The position numbers and the translations under genes were made by a program. Shown piece after piece: positions 19,148 through 27,941 of a DNA stretch of 64,000 nt; position 1 is the first letter of the stretch, and each line of letters begins with the position of its first letter. The notes under the pieces are model-generated. The model did not search any database and was not told where the DNA came from. It saw only the letters and a list, made by a program, of their open reading frames with translations. This stretch comes from Bradyrhizobium sp. SZCCHNS1050 (GTDB lineage: Bacteria; Pseudomonadota; Alphaproteobacteria; Rhizobiales; Xanthobacteraceae), in the NCBI RefSeq assembly GCF_032484785.1, contig NZ_JAUETR010000002.1, forward strand, positions 992,001 to 1,056,000. Direction: 5' to 3'.

Positions 19148-19858
19148 TCACACCATGCCGCCATTGGGCTGCACGATCTGTCCCTGGATCCAGGAGGCCT
19201 CGCCGGAGGCCAGGAAGCGCACCACCTCCGCAATCTCGCCCGGCTTGCCGATGCGATTGAACGGGCTCAACGCCGCCATGCGCTGCTTGGCCTCCTCGGT
19301 CTTGCCGGCATTGAAAAGTTCGGTGTCGACGGGACCGGGCGCCACCGCATTGACGCGAACACCGCGCGCCGAGAGCTCCTTCGCCATCGACCGCACCAGG
19401 CTTTCGACCGCTGCCTTGGTCGCCGCATAGGGCCCGGTGCCCGGCACCGCGTGACGGACCAGCGACGTCGTGATGGCGACGATGGCGCCGGCGTCGCGCA
19501 CGCGCCGCGCTGCCTCCGCCAGCACGTTGAAGGCGCCTACGACGTTGACCTCCATCAGCAGCCGGAAGTCCTCCGGCTTGAAGCTCGCCAGCGGACCTGC
19601 CGGCACGTTGATGCCGGCGTTGGCAATGACGGCCTGCGGCGCACCACCGAAATCGGCGGCCACTTGCGCGAAGACCTGCGCGACCGACGCGGCATCGCGA
19701 ATGTCGACCTTGTATTGCCGGCCGGGCCCTCCGTCCGACGGGCTGGCGGCGTAGGTCGAGGCCACCTGCCAGCCGGCGACGGCAAACGCCTGGGCGCAAG
19801 CGGCGCCGATGCCGCGGGAGCCGCCGAAGATGAGAACGATCGGAGAAGAGGTGGTCAT
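19148..19858 (-). CDS. SDR-family oxidoreductase (FabG-like)
   Basis: This 236-residue short-chain dehydrogenase has GGSRGIGAA at 12-20, ANAGIN at 79-84, catalytic S132, Y144 and K148 (YAATK), and the APGPVDT substrate-loop motif. Its start overlaps the epimerase stop by four bases (ATGA), so it belongs to the operon. It probably oxidises a hydroxyl group formed on the pathway substrate. Confidence 0.88.
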   Translation of the reverse strand: MTTSSPIVLIFGGSRGIGAACAQAFAVAGWQVASTYAASPSDGGPGRQYKVDIRDAASVAQVFAQVAADFGGAPQAVIANAGINVPAGPLASFKPEDFRLLMEVNVVGAFNVLAEAARRVRDAGAIVAITTSLVRHAVPGTGPYAATKAAVESLVRSMAKELSARGVRVNAVAPGPVDTELFNAGKTEEAKQRMAALSPFNRIGKPGEIAEVVRFLASGEASWIQGQIVQPNGGMV

Positions 19859-20844
19859 TTTCGATTCCCTGATGCAGATGGTGTCTTCGCCATCGCGGCC
19901 CGCGTCGCTTCGATCGTCGCCTCGATGCCTTTTTGCAGATCGTAGCGCGGCTGGTAGCCGAGCTCCGCCTTGGCGCGGCCGATGTCGAGCGCGCCCTTGA
20001 CGGCGCTCAGCACGCGGCCGCCATGATGATAGGGACCGGTGTCGCCGACCGTGATCCTCGCACCGGGAATGGCGCGATTGACGGCGTCGGCCGTGTCGCG
20101 CAGCGTCGGAGCCACTCCGGTCGCGACGTTGTAGGCGTCAAAGCTGTGATGCGGCTTGTCGAGCGCGAGCAGCACGCCGGCCACGGTATCGTCGATATAG
20201 ACCTGATCGACCGCGAGATTGCCGCCGTCCTCTTGATGAAATGGCTCGCCGCGCAACGCGGCCTCGATGAAGGTGCGGGGCATGCGCAGGCGCGGCAGAT
20301 GCGGTCCGTACACCCAGCAGGTCCGCACATTGATGCATTCGAGCCCGTGATCGCGCGAATAGACGCGACCATAGTGCTCGGCTGCGAGCTTGGTCACGCC
20401 GTAGACGCTGGCCGGCTTCTGCGGGTGATCCTCGTCGATCACGGCGGATTGGAAGTCGCCATAGGTCTCCTCGGTTGAGATCTGCACGACGCGCCGGACG
20501 CCGGAGAGCCGCATCGCCTCGAACAGGTTGATCGCGCCCTCGACATTGACCCGCAGCGCCTTCAGCGGGATATCCGCGGCCTGAACCACGCCGACCACCG
20601 CGGCGGCGTGGATGACGGCGTCGGGACGAAATGTCTGGAACGCCCGCAACACCTCATGCCATTCGCCGAGATCGATCGCCGCGGTGACGAGCAGCTGTTG
20701 TTGCGAGGCGAGTGCAGCCATGGCCGGCGAGACCATCAGGTCGACCGCCACGACGCGGTCGCCGCGCGCGAGCAGCGCATGCACGATCGCCGAGCCGAGC
20801 CAGCCACAGGCGCCGGTGACCAGAATGGTCTTGCTCGTGGTCAT
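19855..20844 (-). CDS. NAD-dependent epimerase/dehydratase family protein
   Basis: This 329-residue extended SDR has the Rossmann motif VTGACGWLGSAI at 9-20, TYG at 127-129 and the catalytic Y148 and K152 (YGVTK). Resemblance is to UDP-sugar epimerase-like enzymes, but such proteins also act on non-sugar substrates, and no sugar-nucleotide genes are present. It lies ten bases after the cupin gene. Confidence 0.82.
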   Translation of the reverse strand: MTTSKTILVTGACGWLGSAIVHALLARGDRVVAVDLMVSPAMAALASQQQLLVTAAIDLGEWHEVLRAFQTFRPDAVIHAAAVVGVVQAADIPLKALRVNVEGAINLFEAMRLSGVRRVVQISTEETYGDFQSAVIDEDHPQKPASVYGVTKLAAEHYGRVYSRDHGLECINVRTCWVYGPHLPRLRMPRTFIEAALRGEPFHQEDGGNLAVDQVYIDDTVAGVLLALDKPHHSFDAYNVATGVAPTLRDTADAVNRAIPGARITVGDTGPYHHGGRVLSAVKGALDIGRAKAELGYQPRYDLQKGIEATIEATRAAMAKTPSASGNRK

Positions 20845-20854
20845 GCCCGGCCCC

Positions 20855-21277
20855 TCACCGCGGCGCCGGCTCCTCGTCGGTCGGCGGGCTGGTGATCACG
20901 AGGAACAGCAGCGGGTCGTTGCCGGTGCAGTGGAATTCGTGCACCACGCCCGGCGGAATGTAGGTGACGTCGTTGGCACGGACCAGCCGGCGCTCGCCGT
21001 CGAGGATCAAGATGCCCTCGCCCGACAGCACGTGATAGATCTGCTCCTGCACCTTGTGAGAATGGCTCTCGACATGCGCGCCGGGCTCGTAGGACGAGAT
21101 GCGATGGTCGAAGAAGCGGCTGCCGGTGGTGTCCGGCGTCACGATCGCCTTCGACAGCGCCTGGTTATAGTGGCCCGGATACTGGGTCCAGAAAATCTCG
21201 GCGAGATTGCGCGTCACCGCCTTCTTCTCTGTCGCCGCATTCGCGTAGGCGTTCGGTCCGGGAACGACGATGGTCAT
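20855..21277 (-). CDS. Cupin-domain protein
   Basis: This 140-residue single-domain cupin has motif 1 as HVESHSHKVQEQIYHVLSGEG with metal-ligand histidines and glutamate, and motif 2 as PPGVVHEFH. Possible roles are an isomerase, a dioxygenase or a small-molecule sensor. It lies between the fused transporter gene (70-bp gap) and the epimerase, in the same operon. Confidence 0.85.
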   Translation of the reverse strand: MTIVVPGPNAYANAATEKKAVTRNLAEIFWTQYPGHYNQALSKAIVTPDTTGSRFFDHRISSYEPGAHVESHSHKVQEQIYHVLSGEGILILDGERRLVRANDVTYIPPGVVHEFHCTGNDPLLFLVITSPPTDEEPAPR

Positions 21278-21347
21278 GTCTCATCTCCTCAGGAAGGTTC
21301 AGATTGGGCCGGCCAGCCGGTGCCGATGGTCACGAACTCGCAGCTGC

Positions 21348-23927
21348 TCATGACCCGTTTGCCGCCCGTTGCACTGCATCAGCGGTCTGAGTGATGCCAA
21401 GCAAACGCCCTTGCAGTTCGTGATCGGCCGCGAGCGCGGCAGCATCGCCGACATGGGCCACGCGCCCATTCACCAGCACATAGGCGCGGTCCGCCATCGC
21501 CAGCACGCTCTCGGCATGATGCTCCACGATGACGAGGCTCGCGCGCGACCTCAATTTGGACACGGCGTCGCGGACCTCCTGCACCACAGCGGGCGCCAGG
21601 CCCTCGAACGGCTCGTCGAGCAAAATCAACCGGCTCGGCACCATCAACGCGCGCGCGATCGCCACCATCTGCCGCTCGCCGCCGGAGAGATTTTCGGCAC
21701 GCGCCTTGTGCAGGATGCGGAGCTTCGGGAACAGATCGAACACGTCGTCGAGCGACGCGCCGCCGGCGCGGCTCGCGAGCTTGAGATTCTCCTGCACGGT
21801 CAGATTCGGAAACAGCCGGCGTCCTTCCGGTACCAGCGAGATGCCAAGACGGTTGATCTCGTCCGGCCGTAACCGGTTGAGCTGCCTGCCGTCGAACGTG
21901 ATGCGACCGCCGCTCGCCGGCACCGTGCCTGTGATGGCCCGCAGCGCGGTGGTCTTGCCGACGCCGTTGCGCCCTAGCAGCGCCACCACTTCGCCAGGCC
22001 GCACGGCCAGGTCGAGCCCGTCGAGCACGGTGCCACCGCCGTAGCCGGCGCGCACGCCCTCGAGCCTGAGCAGCGGCTCGGCGGCGGCGCTGCCGGGAAG
22101 CGGCGTCACATTGGTCGCCCGCGACGGAGCCGCCGCGACCTGGCCATGGGCCGTGCCGAGATAGGCCGTGACGACTTCGGGATGGGCAGCCACTTCCACC
22201 GGCTTGCCGTCGGCGATCAGCCGCCCCTGATGCAACACCGTGATGCGGTCGGACATGGCCAGCACACGGTCGATGTCATGCTCGATCAACAGCACGGCGT
22301 GGGACTTCGCCAGCCGCATGATCAATTCTCCGACGATCTTGCGGTCCGACTCCGCCAGACCGGCCAGCGGCTCGTCCAGCAGCAGGAGCTTTGCGTCGAT
22401 CGCGAGCGACACCGCGATCTCCAGAAGCCGCTTCTCACCATGCGCCAGCGCGGAACAAAGCTCGGCGGCGCGATCGGCAAGGCCGACGGCATCGAGCAGC
22501 GACCACACCTTCGCGTTTGCAGCCGCATCATCATAGGCATCGCGCCAAAGACCCGTCCATTGCCCGTTGGCAGCCTGGACCGCGATACGCACGTTCTCGA
22601 ACGCAGTGAGATTGGGAAAGACGCTCAGGATCTGGAACGAGCGGGCGATGCCGAGCCGCGCGCGCTTGTACGGCGACAGCTGATCGATGGGCTTGCCCTC
22701 GAACAGGATCGTGCCGGCGTTGGCCCGGAGCACACCGGTCAGCAGATTGAACAACGTGGTCTTGCCGGCGCCGTTGGGGCCGATCAGGCTGTGCAGTCCG
22801 GTGCGGCTCATCTCGAACGACACGTCGTTCTGGGTCACGATCGAGCCGAAATGCTTGGAGAGGTTGCGGATTGCGAGAATCGGCACCTGTGAGGCCGTCG
22901 CCGCAGCCTGACGTGCACGATCCGGCGCATAGGGAATGATGTCGCGCGGCCGCGGTGGAATGACATTGCGCGTCAGGGTCCAGCGGCTGCGGCCGGCGAT
23001 ACGCTGGAAGATGCCGTGAATGCCCTCATCTGACAGCAGCGCGAAGGCGATGATGATGGGGGCGAAGACCAGCCACCAATTCTCCGTGATGGCGCTGAGC
23101 CGGTCCTCCAAAACGATGAAGACGATGGCGCCCCACAACGGCCCCAGGAAATGATGCACGCCGCCCAGCGCCGCCATCAGCACCGGATCACCGGCATGTT
23201 CCCAGTTCAGATTGTTGGCGTAGACGCCCTGCAGCAGCAGCGCCATCAAACCGCCGGCGACGCCGATGCCGCCGCCGGCAATGACGAGCGCAATCAGCTT
23301 GGTGCGGTAGGTGTCGAAACCCAGGCTTACGACCCGCTGCTCATTGTCGCGCAACGCCTGCATCAGCCGGCCGAACGGCGCATGCGCTAGCCGCCACAGC
23401 ATCCACAATGATCCGATCACCACGACGAGCGTGAAGCCGTGGAAGGCAAGCGCGGAGCGAAACAGCGGACGCGCGACGTTCTGCAGGCCGTTCTCGCCTC
23501 CGGTCACCGAGGTCCATTTGAACGCAATCTCGAACGCGATCTGGGAGCACGCCAGCGTCAGCAGCGAAAAGTAGAGTCCGCGCCGGCGAAGGATGATGGC
23601 GCCGACGATCAGCGCCAGCAGCAGCGAAAATGCCACCGCGATCGCCAGACCGGTGATTTCATTGGCGGCCGGCATGAAGCCCAGGCCGATTGCCAGCGCA
23701 TAGCTCGCGCAGCCGAAGAAGAAGGACGCGCCGAACGGCACCAGGCCGAGATAGCCGATCAGGAAGTTCACCTCCGCGCCGTAGAGCGTGTAGATCGCGA
23801 TCTGGGTCACGCGATGGATCGGCATGCCCACAGCGAGCGCGATGCCGGAGGCGAGCGCCAGTATCGCGGCCGCCACCAGCACCGGGTGACTTGCGAGCCG
23901 CTGCAGCACGGACTTGGCCGTCGTCAT
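21348..23927 (-). CDS. LivM-LivG-LivF triple fusion (ABC permease plus both ATPases)
   Basis: This is an 859-residue fusion. Residues 1 to ~310 form a LivM-type permease with about ten hydrophobic segments and the GLYFSLLTLACSQI and conserved LRDNEQRV loop motifs. A ~45-residue linker follows. The first ATPase (about 355-590) is LivG-like, with Walker A GPNGAGKTT at ~382-390 and a signature reading LAHGE instead of the common LSYGE. The second ATPase (about 612-859) is LivF-like, with Walker A GRNGVGKTT near 651 and signature LSGGERQMV. The ATG at 23927 overlaps the LivH stop by four bases. Fusions of LivM with LivG are seen elsewhere; having all three in one chain is less usual. Confidence 0.93.
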   Translation of the reverse strand: MTTAKSVLQRLASHPVLVAAAILALASGIALAVGMPIHRVTQIAIYTLYGAEVNFLIGYLGLVPFGASFFFGCASYALAIGLGFMPAANEITGLAIAVAFSLLLALIVGAIILRRRGLYFSLLTLACSQIAFEIAFKWTSVTGGENGLQNVARPLFRSALAFHGFTLVVVIGSLWMLWRLAHAPFGRLMQALRDNEQRVVSLGFDTYRTKLIALVIAGGGIGVAGGLMALLLQGVYANNLNWEHAGDPVLMAALGGVHHFLGPLWGAIVFIVLEDRLSAITENWWLVFAPIIIAFALLSDEGIHGIFQRIAGRSRWTLTRNVIPPRPRDIIPYAPDRARQAAATASQVPILAIRNLSKHFGSIVTQNDVSFEMSRTGLHSLIGPNGAGKTTLFNLLTGVLRANAGTILFEGKPIDQLSPYKRARLGIARSFQILSVFPNLTAFENVRIAVQAANGQWTGLWRDAYDDAAANAKVWSLLDAVGLADRAAELCSALAHGEKRLLEIAVSLAIDAKLLLLDEPLAGLAESDRKIVGELIMRLAKSHAVLLIEHDIDRVLAMSDRITVLHQGRLIADGKPVEVAAHPEVVTAYLGTAHGQVAAAPSRATNVTPLPGSAAAEPLLRLEGVRAGYGGGTVLDGLDLAVRPGEVVALLGRNGVGKTTALRAITGTVPASGGRITFDGRQLNRLRPDEINRLGISLVPEGRRLFPNLTVQENLKLASRAGGASLDDVFDLFPKLRILHKARAENLSGGERQMVAIARALMVPSRLILLDEPFEGLAPAVVQEVRDAVSKLRSRASLVIVEHHAESVLAMADRAYVLVNGRVAHVGDAAALAADHELQGRLLGITQTADAVQRAANGS

Positions 23928-24793
23928 TCGAAACGCTCCCAGCGCTCGCCGAATAGCCCGCGCGGCCGCAGCAGCATGATCGCGAACATCAAGGCATACA
24001 TCGATGCGGCGGCCGCCTCTGGCCAGAACTGAATGGTCAGCGAGGTGACGATTCCAACCGCGAGTCCGGCGACCACTGCGCCCCGAAAGGAGCCGAGGCC
24101 GCCGATGGCCACGATCACGAACGCTGGCATCACCGCATTGGCAGCCATTGACGGCGACACCGTCCACAGCGGCGCGGCCAGCACGCCGGCGATCGCCGCC
24201 AGCATGCAGCCGAGCCCGAACACCGCAGTGAGCACCCGCGGCAGATTGATGCCGAGCAATTCCACCATCTCCGGGTCCCGGCTGCCGGCACGCAGGATCC
24301 GGCCATAGGGCGTGAACGCCAGGAAGCCCCATAGGCCGAGCAAGGTCGCGGTGGTCGCGCCGAGCACGGCCACGCGATATTTGGTGATCAGGAGAGGACC
24401 AACTTCGACGATCCCTGCAAAGGTCGGCGGCGGATTGAACGGCTTGCCGTCGGCGCCCCAGGCGTAGCGGATCACCGCTTCGATCAGGAGCGCCAGCGCA
24501 AAGGTCACGATCAGGCTGAGCAGCGGCTCCTTGCCGTAGAGGCGGCGGATGATCGTCACCTCCACGGCCATGCCGATCAGCCCGACCACCGGCGGCGCCA
24601 GGATCACGGCGCTCCAGCCGAACAGCTGGAACAGCTGCCAGGCCACGTAGGCCCCCAGCGCGAAGAAGGCGCCATGCGCGAAGTTGATGACGCCGAGCAG
24701 GCCGAAGGTGATCGACAGACCTACGGCGATCAGCACGTAGATGAAGCCGAGCACGAGTCCATTGGCCGCCTGGGAGACGAGAGTGTCGAGCAT
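23924..24793 (-). CDS. LivH-type ABC transporter permease
   Basis: This 289-residue inner-membrane permease has the family opening (GLVLGFIYVLIAVGLSITFGLLGVINFAHG at about 12-41) and an LGINLPRV coupling loop near the middle. It pairs with the LivM part of the fusion protein downstream, whose start it overlaps by four bases. It imports the ligand delivered by the binding protein encoded 46 bp upstream. Confidence 0.93.
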   Translation of the reverse strand: MLDTLVSQAANGLVLGFIYVLIAVGLSITFGLLGVINFAHGAFFALGAYVAWQLFQLFGWSAVILAPPVVGLIGMAVEVTIIRRLYGKEPLLSLIVTFALALLIEAVIRYAWGADGKPFNPPPTFAGIVEVGPLLITKYRVAVLGATTATLLGLWGFLAFTPYGRILRAGSRDPEMVELLGINLPRVLTAVFGLGCMLAAIAGVLAAPLWTVSPSMAANAVMPAFVIVAIGGLGSFRGAVVAGLAVGIVTSLTIQFWPEAAAASMYALMFAIMLLRPRGLFGERWERFE

Positions 24794-24839
24794 CGTTCGA
24801 ACCTGTCAGTACGCTGCAGGAACAAGGGTCGCCGCCGCC

Positions 24840-26078
24840 TCAGAGCGAGGGCATGCTGCAGCCGATATCCTCCTTGGTACCGAACGCCTTCGCCGTCTCC
24901 TCGGCGGTCGCCGAGGTGTTCTTCAGCACGTCGAAATAGTCGAACTTGTCGGTGATCTGCTTCTTGATCTGGACGATGACGGCCGGGCGCACCAGCTGGT
25001 GATCCCAGTCGCGGAAGAAGAACGGAAACTCGCCTTCGGTGTTCTTCCACTGCTCGAGATGCGCCACGAGCTGAGCGGCCTCGGTCGACTTCGCCGCCTC
25101 GATCGATTCCAACAGCGCCCGCATGCCGATCCAGCCCGACCACGTCTTGTCCGATGGCGGCTGATTGTACTTCTTCTTGAAATCTTCGATCAGCTTCTGC
25201 TCGGCGGCGGTATTCTTCGGATTGTTGTAGTACCACGGCTTGATGTAGATGCCGGTCGAGGCCTGCGGCCCGACGTCCCAGAAGTCGGTGTCGGTGACGG
25301 CGACCGCCGCATAGGGGATCTTGTCCTTCATCCCCATCTCGTTCCACTGCTTCAGGAAGTTGGAGAAGTCGCCGCCCACCAGGCCGCCGACGATCACGTC
25401 CGGCTTGGCCTGGCGGATCTTGAGGATGTAGGAGCTGTAGTCCGCGGTGTTGATCGGCACCTCGTCGACCCCGACCTCGGTGGCGCCGACCTGCTTCAGC
25501 ATCGCGCGCGAGGCGCGCAGGATGTCCTGGCCGAAGGCATATGACGCCGTGATGAAATAGACCTTCTTGCCGATGCTGGAGACGTAGGGCATCAGGCCGG
25601 CCATCTGAACCGGCACGGTCGCCTGGGTGCGGAACGTGTACTTGCTGCAGCTCTTGCCGGTGATCTCGCTGGCCGCGGCGCCGGTCAGGATCAGCGGCAC
25701 CTTCTCGCGATTGGCAACGCTCATCATGGCGAGCGCCGAGGACGAGTAGTTGCCGCCGACCACGGCGACCACCTTGCTCTCGTCGACAAGCCGCTGCATG
25801 TTCTGCTGCGACACCTGGGGATTGGGCTCGTCGAGCCAGACCAGCTCGATCGGGCGGCCCAGCACCTTGCCGCCGGCCTGCTCGACCGCAAGCGCGCTGC
25901 CGCGTTGCAGGTACTCACCGATCGAGGCGCCCGGCCCCTGCTTGGCATAGATCATGCCGATGCGGACGGGCCCATCGGACTGGGCTCGCGCGGGACCGCC
26001 GACGCCGAGCACGGATGCGGCAGCCACGCCGGCCGACGCGCGCATGAAAGATCGCCGGTTCAGATCACGCTTCAACAT
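24840..26078 (-). CDS. LivK-type periplasmic ligand-binding protein
   Basis: This 412-residue precursor has a Tat-like signal (RDLNRRSFMRASAGVAAASVLG, cleavage likely after ARAQ). The mature protein shows the type I periplasmic-binding fold of the branched-chain/amide family: IGMIYAKQGPGASIGEYLQRG, VVGGNYSSSALAM and the DVIVGGLVGGDF hinge. I chose the ATG at 26078 because GGAGGAG lies six to eight bases upstream. The ligand is unknown. The catabolic neighbours suggest a carboxylate rather than an amino acid. Confidence 0.9.
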   Translation of the reverse strand: MLKRDLNRRSFMRASAGVAAASVLGVGGPARAQSDGPVRIGMIYAKQGPGASIGEYLQRGSALAVEQAGGKVLGRPIELVWLDEPNPQVSQQNMQRLVDESKVVAVVGGNYSSSALAMMSVANREKVPLILTGAAASEITGKSCSKYTFRTQATVPVQMAGLMPYVSSIGKKVYFITASYAFGQDILRASRAMLKQVGATEVGVDEVPINTADYSSYILKIRQAKPDVIVGGLVGGDFSNFLKQWNEMGMKDKIPYAAVAVTDTDFWDVGPQASTGIYIKPWYYNNPKNTAAEQKLIEDFKKKYNQPPSDKTWSGWIGMRALLESIEAAKSTEAAQLVAHLEQWKNTEGEFPFFFRDWDHQLVRPAVIVQIKKQITDKFDYFDVLKNTSATAEETAKAFGTKEDIGCSMPSL

Positions 26079-26120
26079 GGTGCTCCTCCCTCTCAATGTT
26101 GTTATCTTTGTTTTGTATCG

Positions 26121-27911
26121 TCAGTCGCGTTTGTAAGGCTTGCCGAACACCGGCTCCTTGAATGGGATCGGCGGCAGCTCCCAGGTGCCCGTCGATGGCG
26201 GGCGCACCTCGGCGTCGACATGCAGATCGATCACGCAGGGCCGGCGGTTCTTGATCGCGGTCTCGACTGCACCGCGCAGGTCGGCGCTGCGGGTCACCGT
26301 CACGCCGTCAGCGCCGCAGGCGCGCGCCCAGGCCGCGAAGTCGGGGTTGTAGCGATCTCCGCCGGGCCCCTGATTGCCGCGATAGAACGCGGTGCCGAGC
26401 TCGCGGCCCTCGAACAGGCCATACTGCAGATCGCGGATCGCGCTCCAGGCGAAGTTGTTCCAGACGATCCAGATGCACGGCAGGTCATATTCGACGGCCG
26501 TGGCGACGACATAGGGCGCCATCATGAAGCCGCCGTCGCCGACGACGGCGACGCAGGGACGGTCGGGCGCGGCCAGCTGCGCGCCGAGCACGCCGCAGAC
26601 GCCGAACCCCATCGACGAAAAGCCCCAGCTGTTCAGCATGCTCTGCGGCCGCTTCGGCTGCCAGAACTGCATGAACCAATTGTGATGCACGCCGGAATCG
26701 AGCGACAGGATGACGTCGTCCGGCAGCACGTCCTGCAGGGCTCCGACGACATATTCCGGCCGGATCGGCGTGGTGTCGGCGCTGAAGTGCGGCCGCACGA
26801 ACGCCTCCCACTCCGCCTTCCAGGTCCCGATCTGGTCGCGCCACGCCGCGAAATTTTCGCGGCGGATCGCGGGGCGACGCTCCAGCGCCGCGAGCAATTG
26901 CGCGGCGAAGGTCTTGGCGTCGGCGATGATGCCGAGCGTCGGCGGATAGTTGCGGCCGAGCTCCGCCGGATCGATGTCGATCTGCAACAGCTTCGTCGAC
27001 GGAAAATTCCACGAGTAGCCCTGGTGCCAGCTCGAGGACGAGCGATCGTCGAAACGCGTTCCGATGCAGAGCACGAGATCGGCGTGACGGCCGGCCTGGT
27101 TGGCCGGATAGGCGCCGTTGCGGCCGATGAAGCCGAGCGTCAACGGATCATCCGCCGGCACGCAGCCCATGCCATTGGGCGAGGTGATGACCGGAATGCC
27201 GTGGCGGCTCTGCAGCGCGCCGATCTCGGGACCGGCCTCGGAGAGGGTCGTGCCCTGCCCGATGAAGAACACCGGCCGCTTGGCGGCTTCGATCAGATCG
27301 AGCGCCCTGGTGACGTCGGCCTCGCTCGCACTCGGCCGGTGACTGCCGTGAACATGCGACAGCGCCGGCAGCTCGACGTCGGCCTCCTCCTGGAAAACAT
27401 TGTACGGGATATCGAGATTGACCGGGCCGGGACGTCCCGTGACCATGGTGTCGAAGGCTTGGCGCAGCGCCAGCGGCAGCATGTCGACGCGGCTCGGCTG
27501 GAACGAGCGTTTCACCACCGGGCGCAGCACCTGGGCGAAATCGGCTTGGTTGTGCGCGTACAATTCCTGGAACGGCGCGCGATTGGCCTGCGACGTCGGA
27601 ACATTGGCGGTGATCGCAAGGAAGCTCGAGGAGTCCGACAACGCAGTTGCGAGCGACATCACCATGTTGGCCGAGCCCGGCCCGGTCGAGGTCAGGGTCG
27701 CGACCGGACTGTGTTTGACGCGGAAATAGGCGTCGGCCATGTGGCCGGCGCATTGCTCGTGGCGGGGCGAGACCAGCTTGACGCGGTCACGCACCTGGTA
27801 GAGCGCATCAAGAATGCCGACATTGCCGTGTCCGCAGATGCCGATTACGAAGGGCACCTTCTGCTTGACGAGATATTCGGCGATGACTTCGCCGCCCTTC
27901 ATCTTGGTCAT
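26121..27911 (-). CDS. Thiamine-diphosphate-dependent enzyme (acetolactate-synthase-like)
   Basis: This 596-residue ThDP enzyme has the three-domain POX/ALS layout. The cofactor-activating glutamate is in PRHEQCAGHMADAY near 50. The ThDP-binding GDGG...NN motif lies near 470-500 (GDGGFMMAPY ... WIVWNNFAW). Family relatives include acetolactate synthase, benzoylformate decarboxylase, oxalyl-CoA decarboxylase and sulfoacetaldehyde acetyltransferase; I cannot choose among them by eye. Next to an aldehyde dehydrogenase, a decarboxylase or lyase that yields an aldehyde is the economical reading. AAGGA precedes the ATG. Confidence 0.85.
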   Translation of the reverse strand: MTKMKGGEVIAEYLVKQKVPFVIGICGHGNVGILDALYQVRDRVKLVSPRHEQCAGHMADAYFRVKHSPVATLTSTGPGSANMVMSLATALSDSSSFLAITANVPTSQANRAPFQELYAHNQADFAQVLRPVVKRSFQPSRVDMLPLALRQAFDTMVTGRPGPVNLDIPYNVFQEEADVELPALSHVHGSHRPSASEADVTRALDLIEAAKRPVFFIGQGTTLSEAGPEIGALQSRHGIPVITSPNGMGCVPADDPLTLGFIGRNGAYPANQAGRHADLVLCIGTRFDDRSSSSWHQGYSWNFPSTKLLQIDIDPAELGRNYPPTLGIIADAKTFAAQLLAALERRPAIRRENFAAWRDQIGTWKAEWEAFVRPHFSADTTPIRPEYVVGALQDVLPDDVILSLDSGVHHNWFMQFWQPKRPQSMLNSWGFSSMGFGVCGVLGAQLAAPDRPCVAVVGDGGFMMAPYVVATAVEYDLPCIWIVWNNFAWSAIRDLQYGLFEGRELGTAFYRGNQGPGGDRYNPDFAAWARACGADGVTVTRSADLRGAVETAIKNRRPCVIDLHVDAEVRPPSTGTWELPPIPFKEPVFGKPYKRD

Positions 27912-27941
27912 GGTCAGATCCTTGTCAGGTGACGGTTCGCG

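Noticed and set aside
17676..19430. 584-codon plus-strand frame
   Set aside because: Antisense to the FAD oxidoreductase and SDR, whose motifs are intact; Arg/Gly/His-rich shadow composition.
25905..27932. 675-codon plus-strand frame
   Set aside because: Antisense to the binding protein and ThDP-enzyme genes; no recognisable domains.
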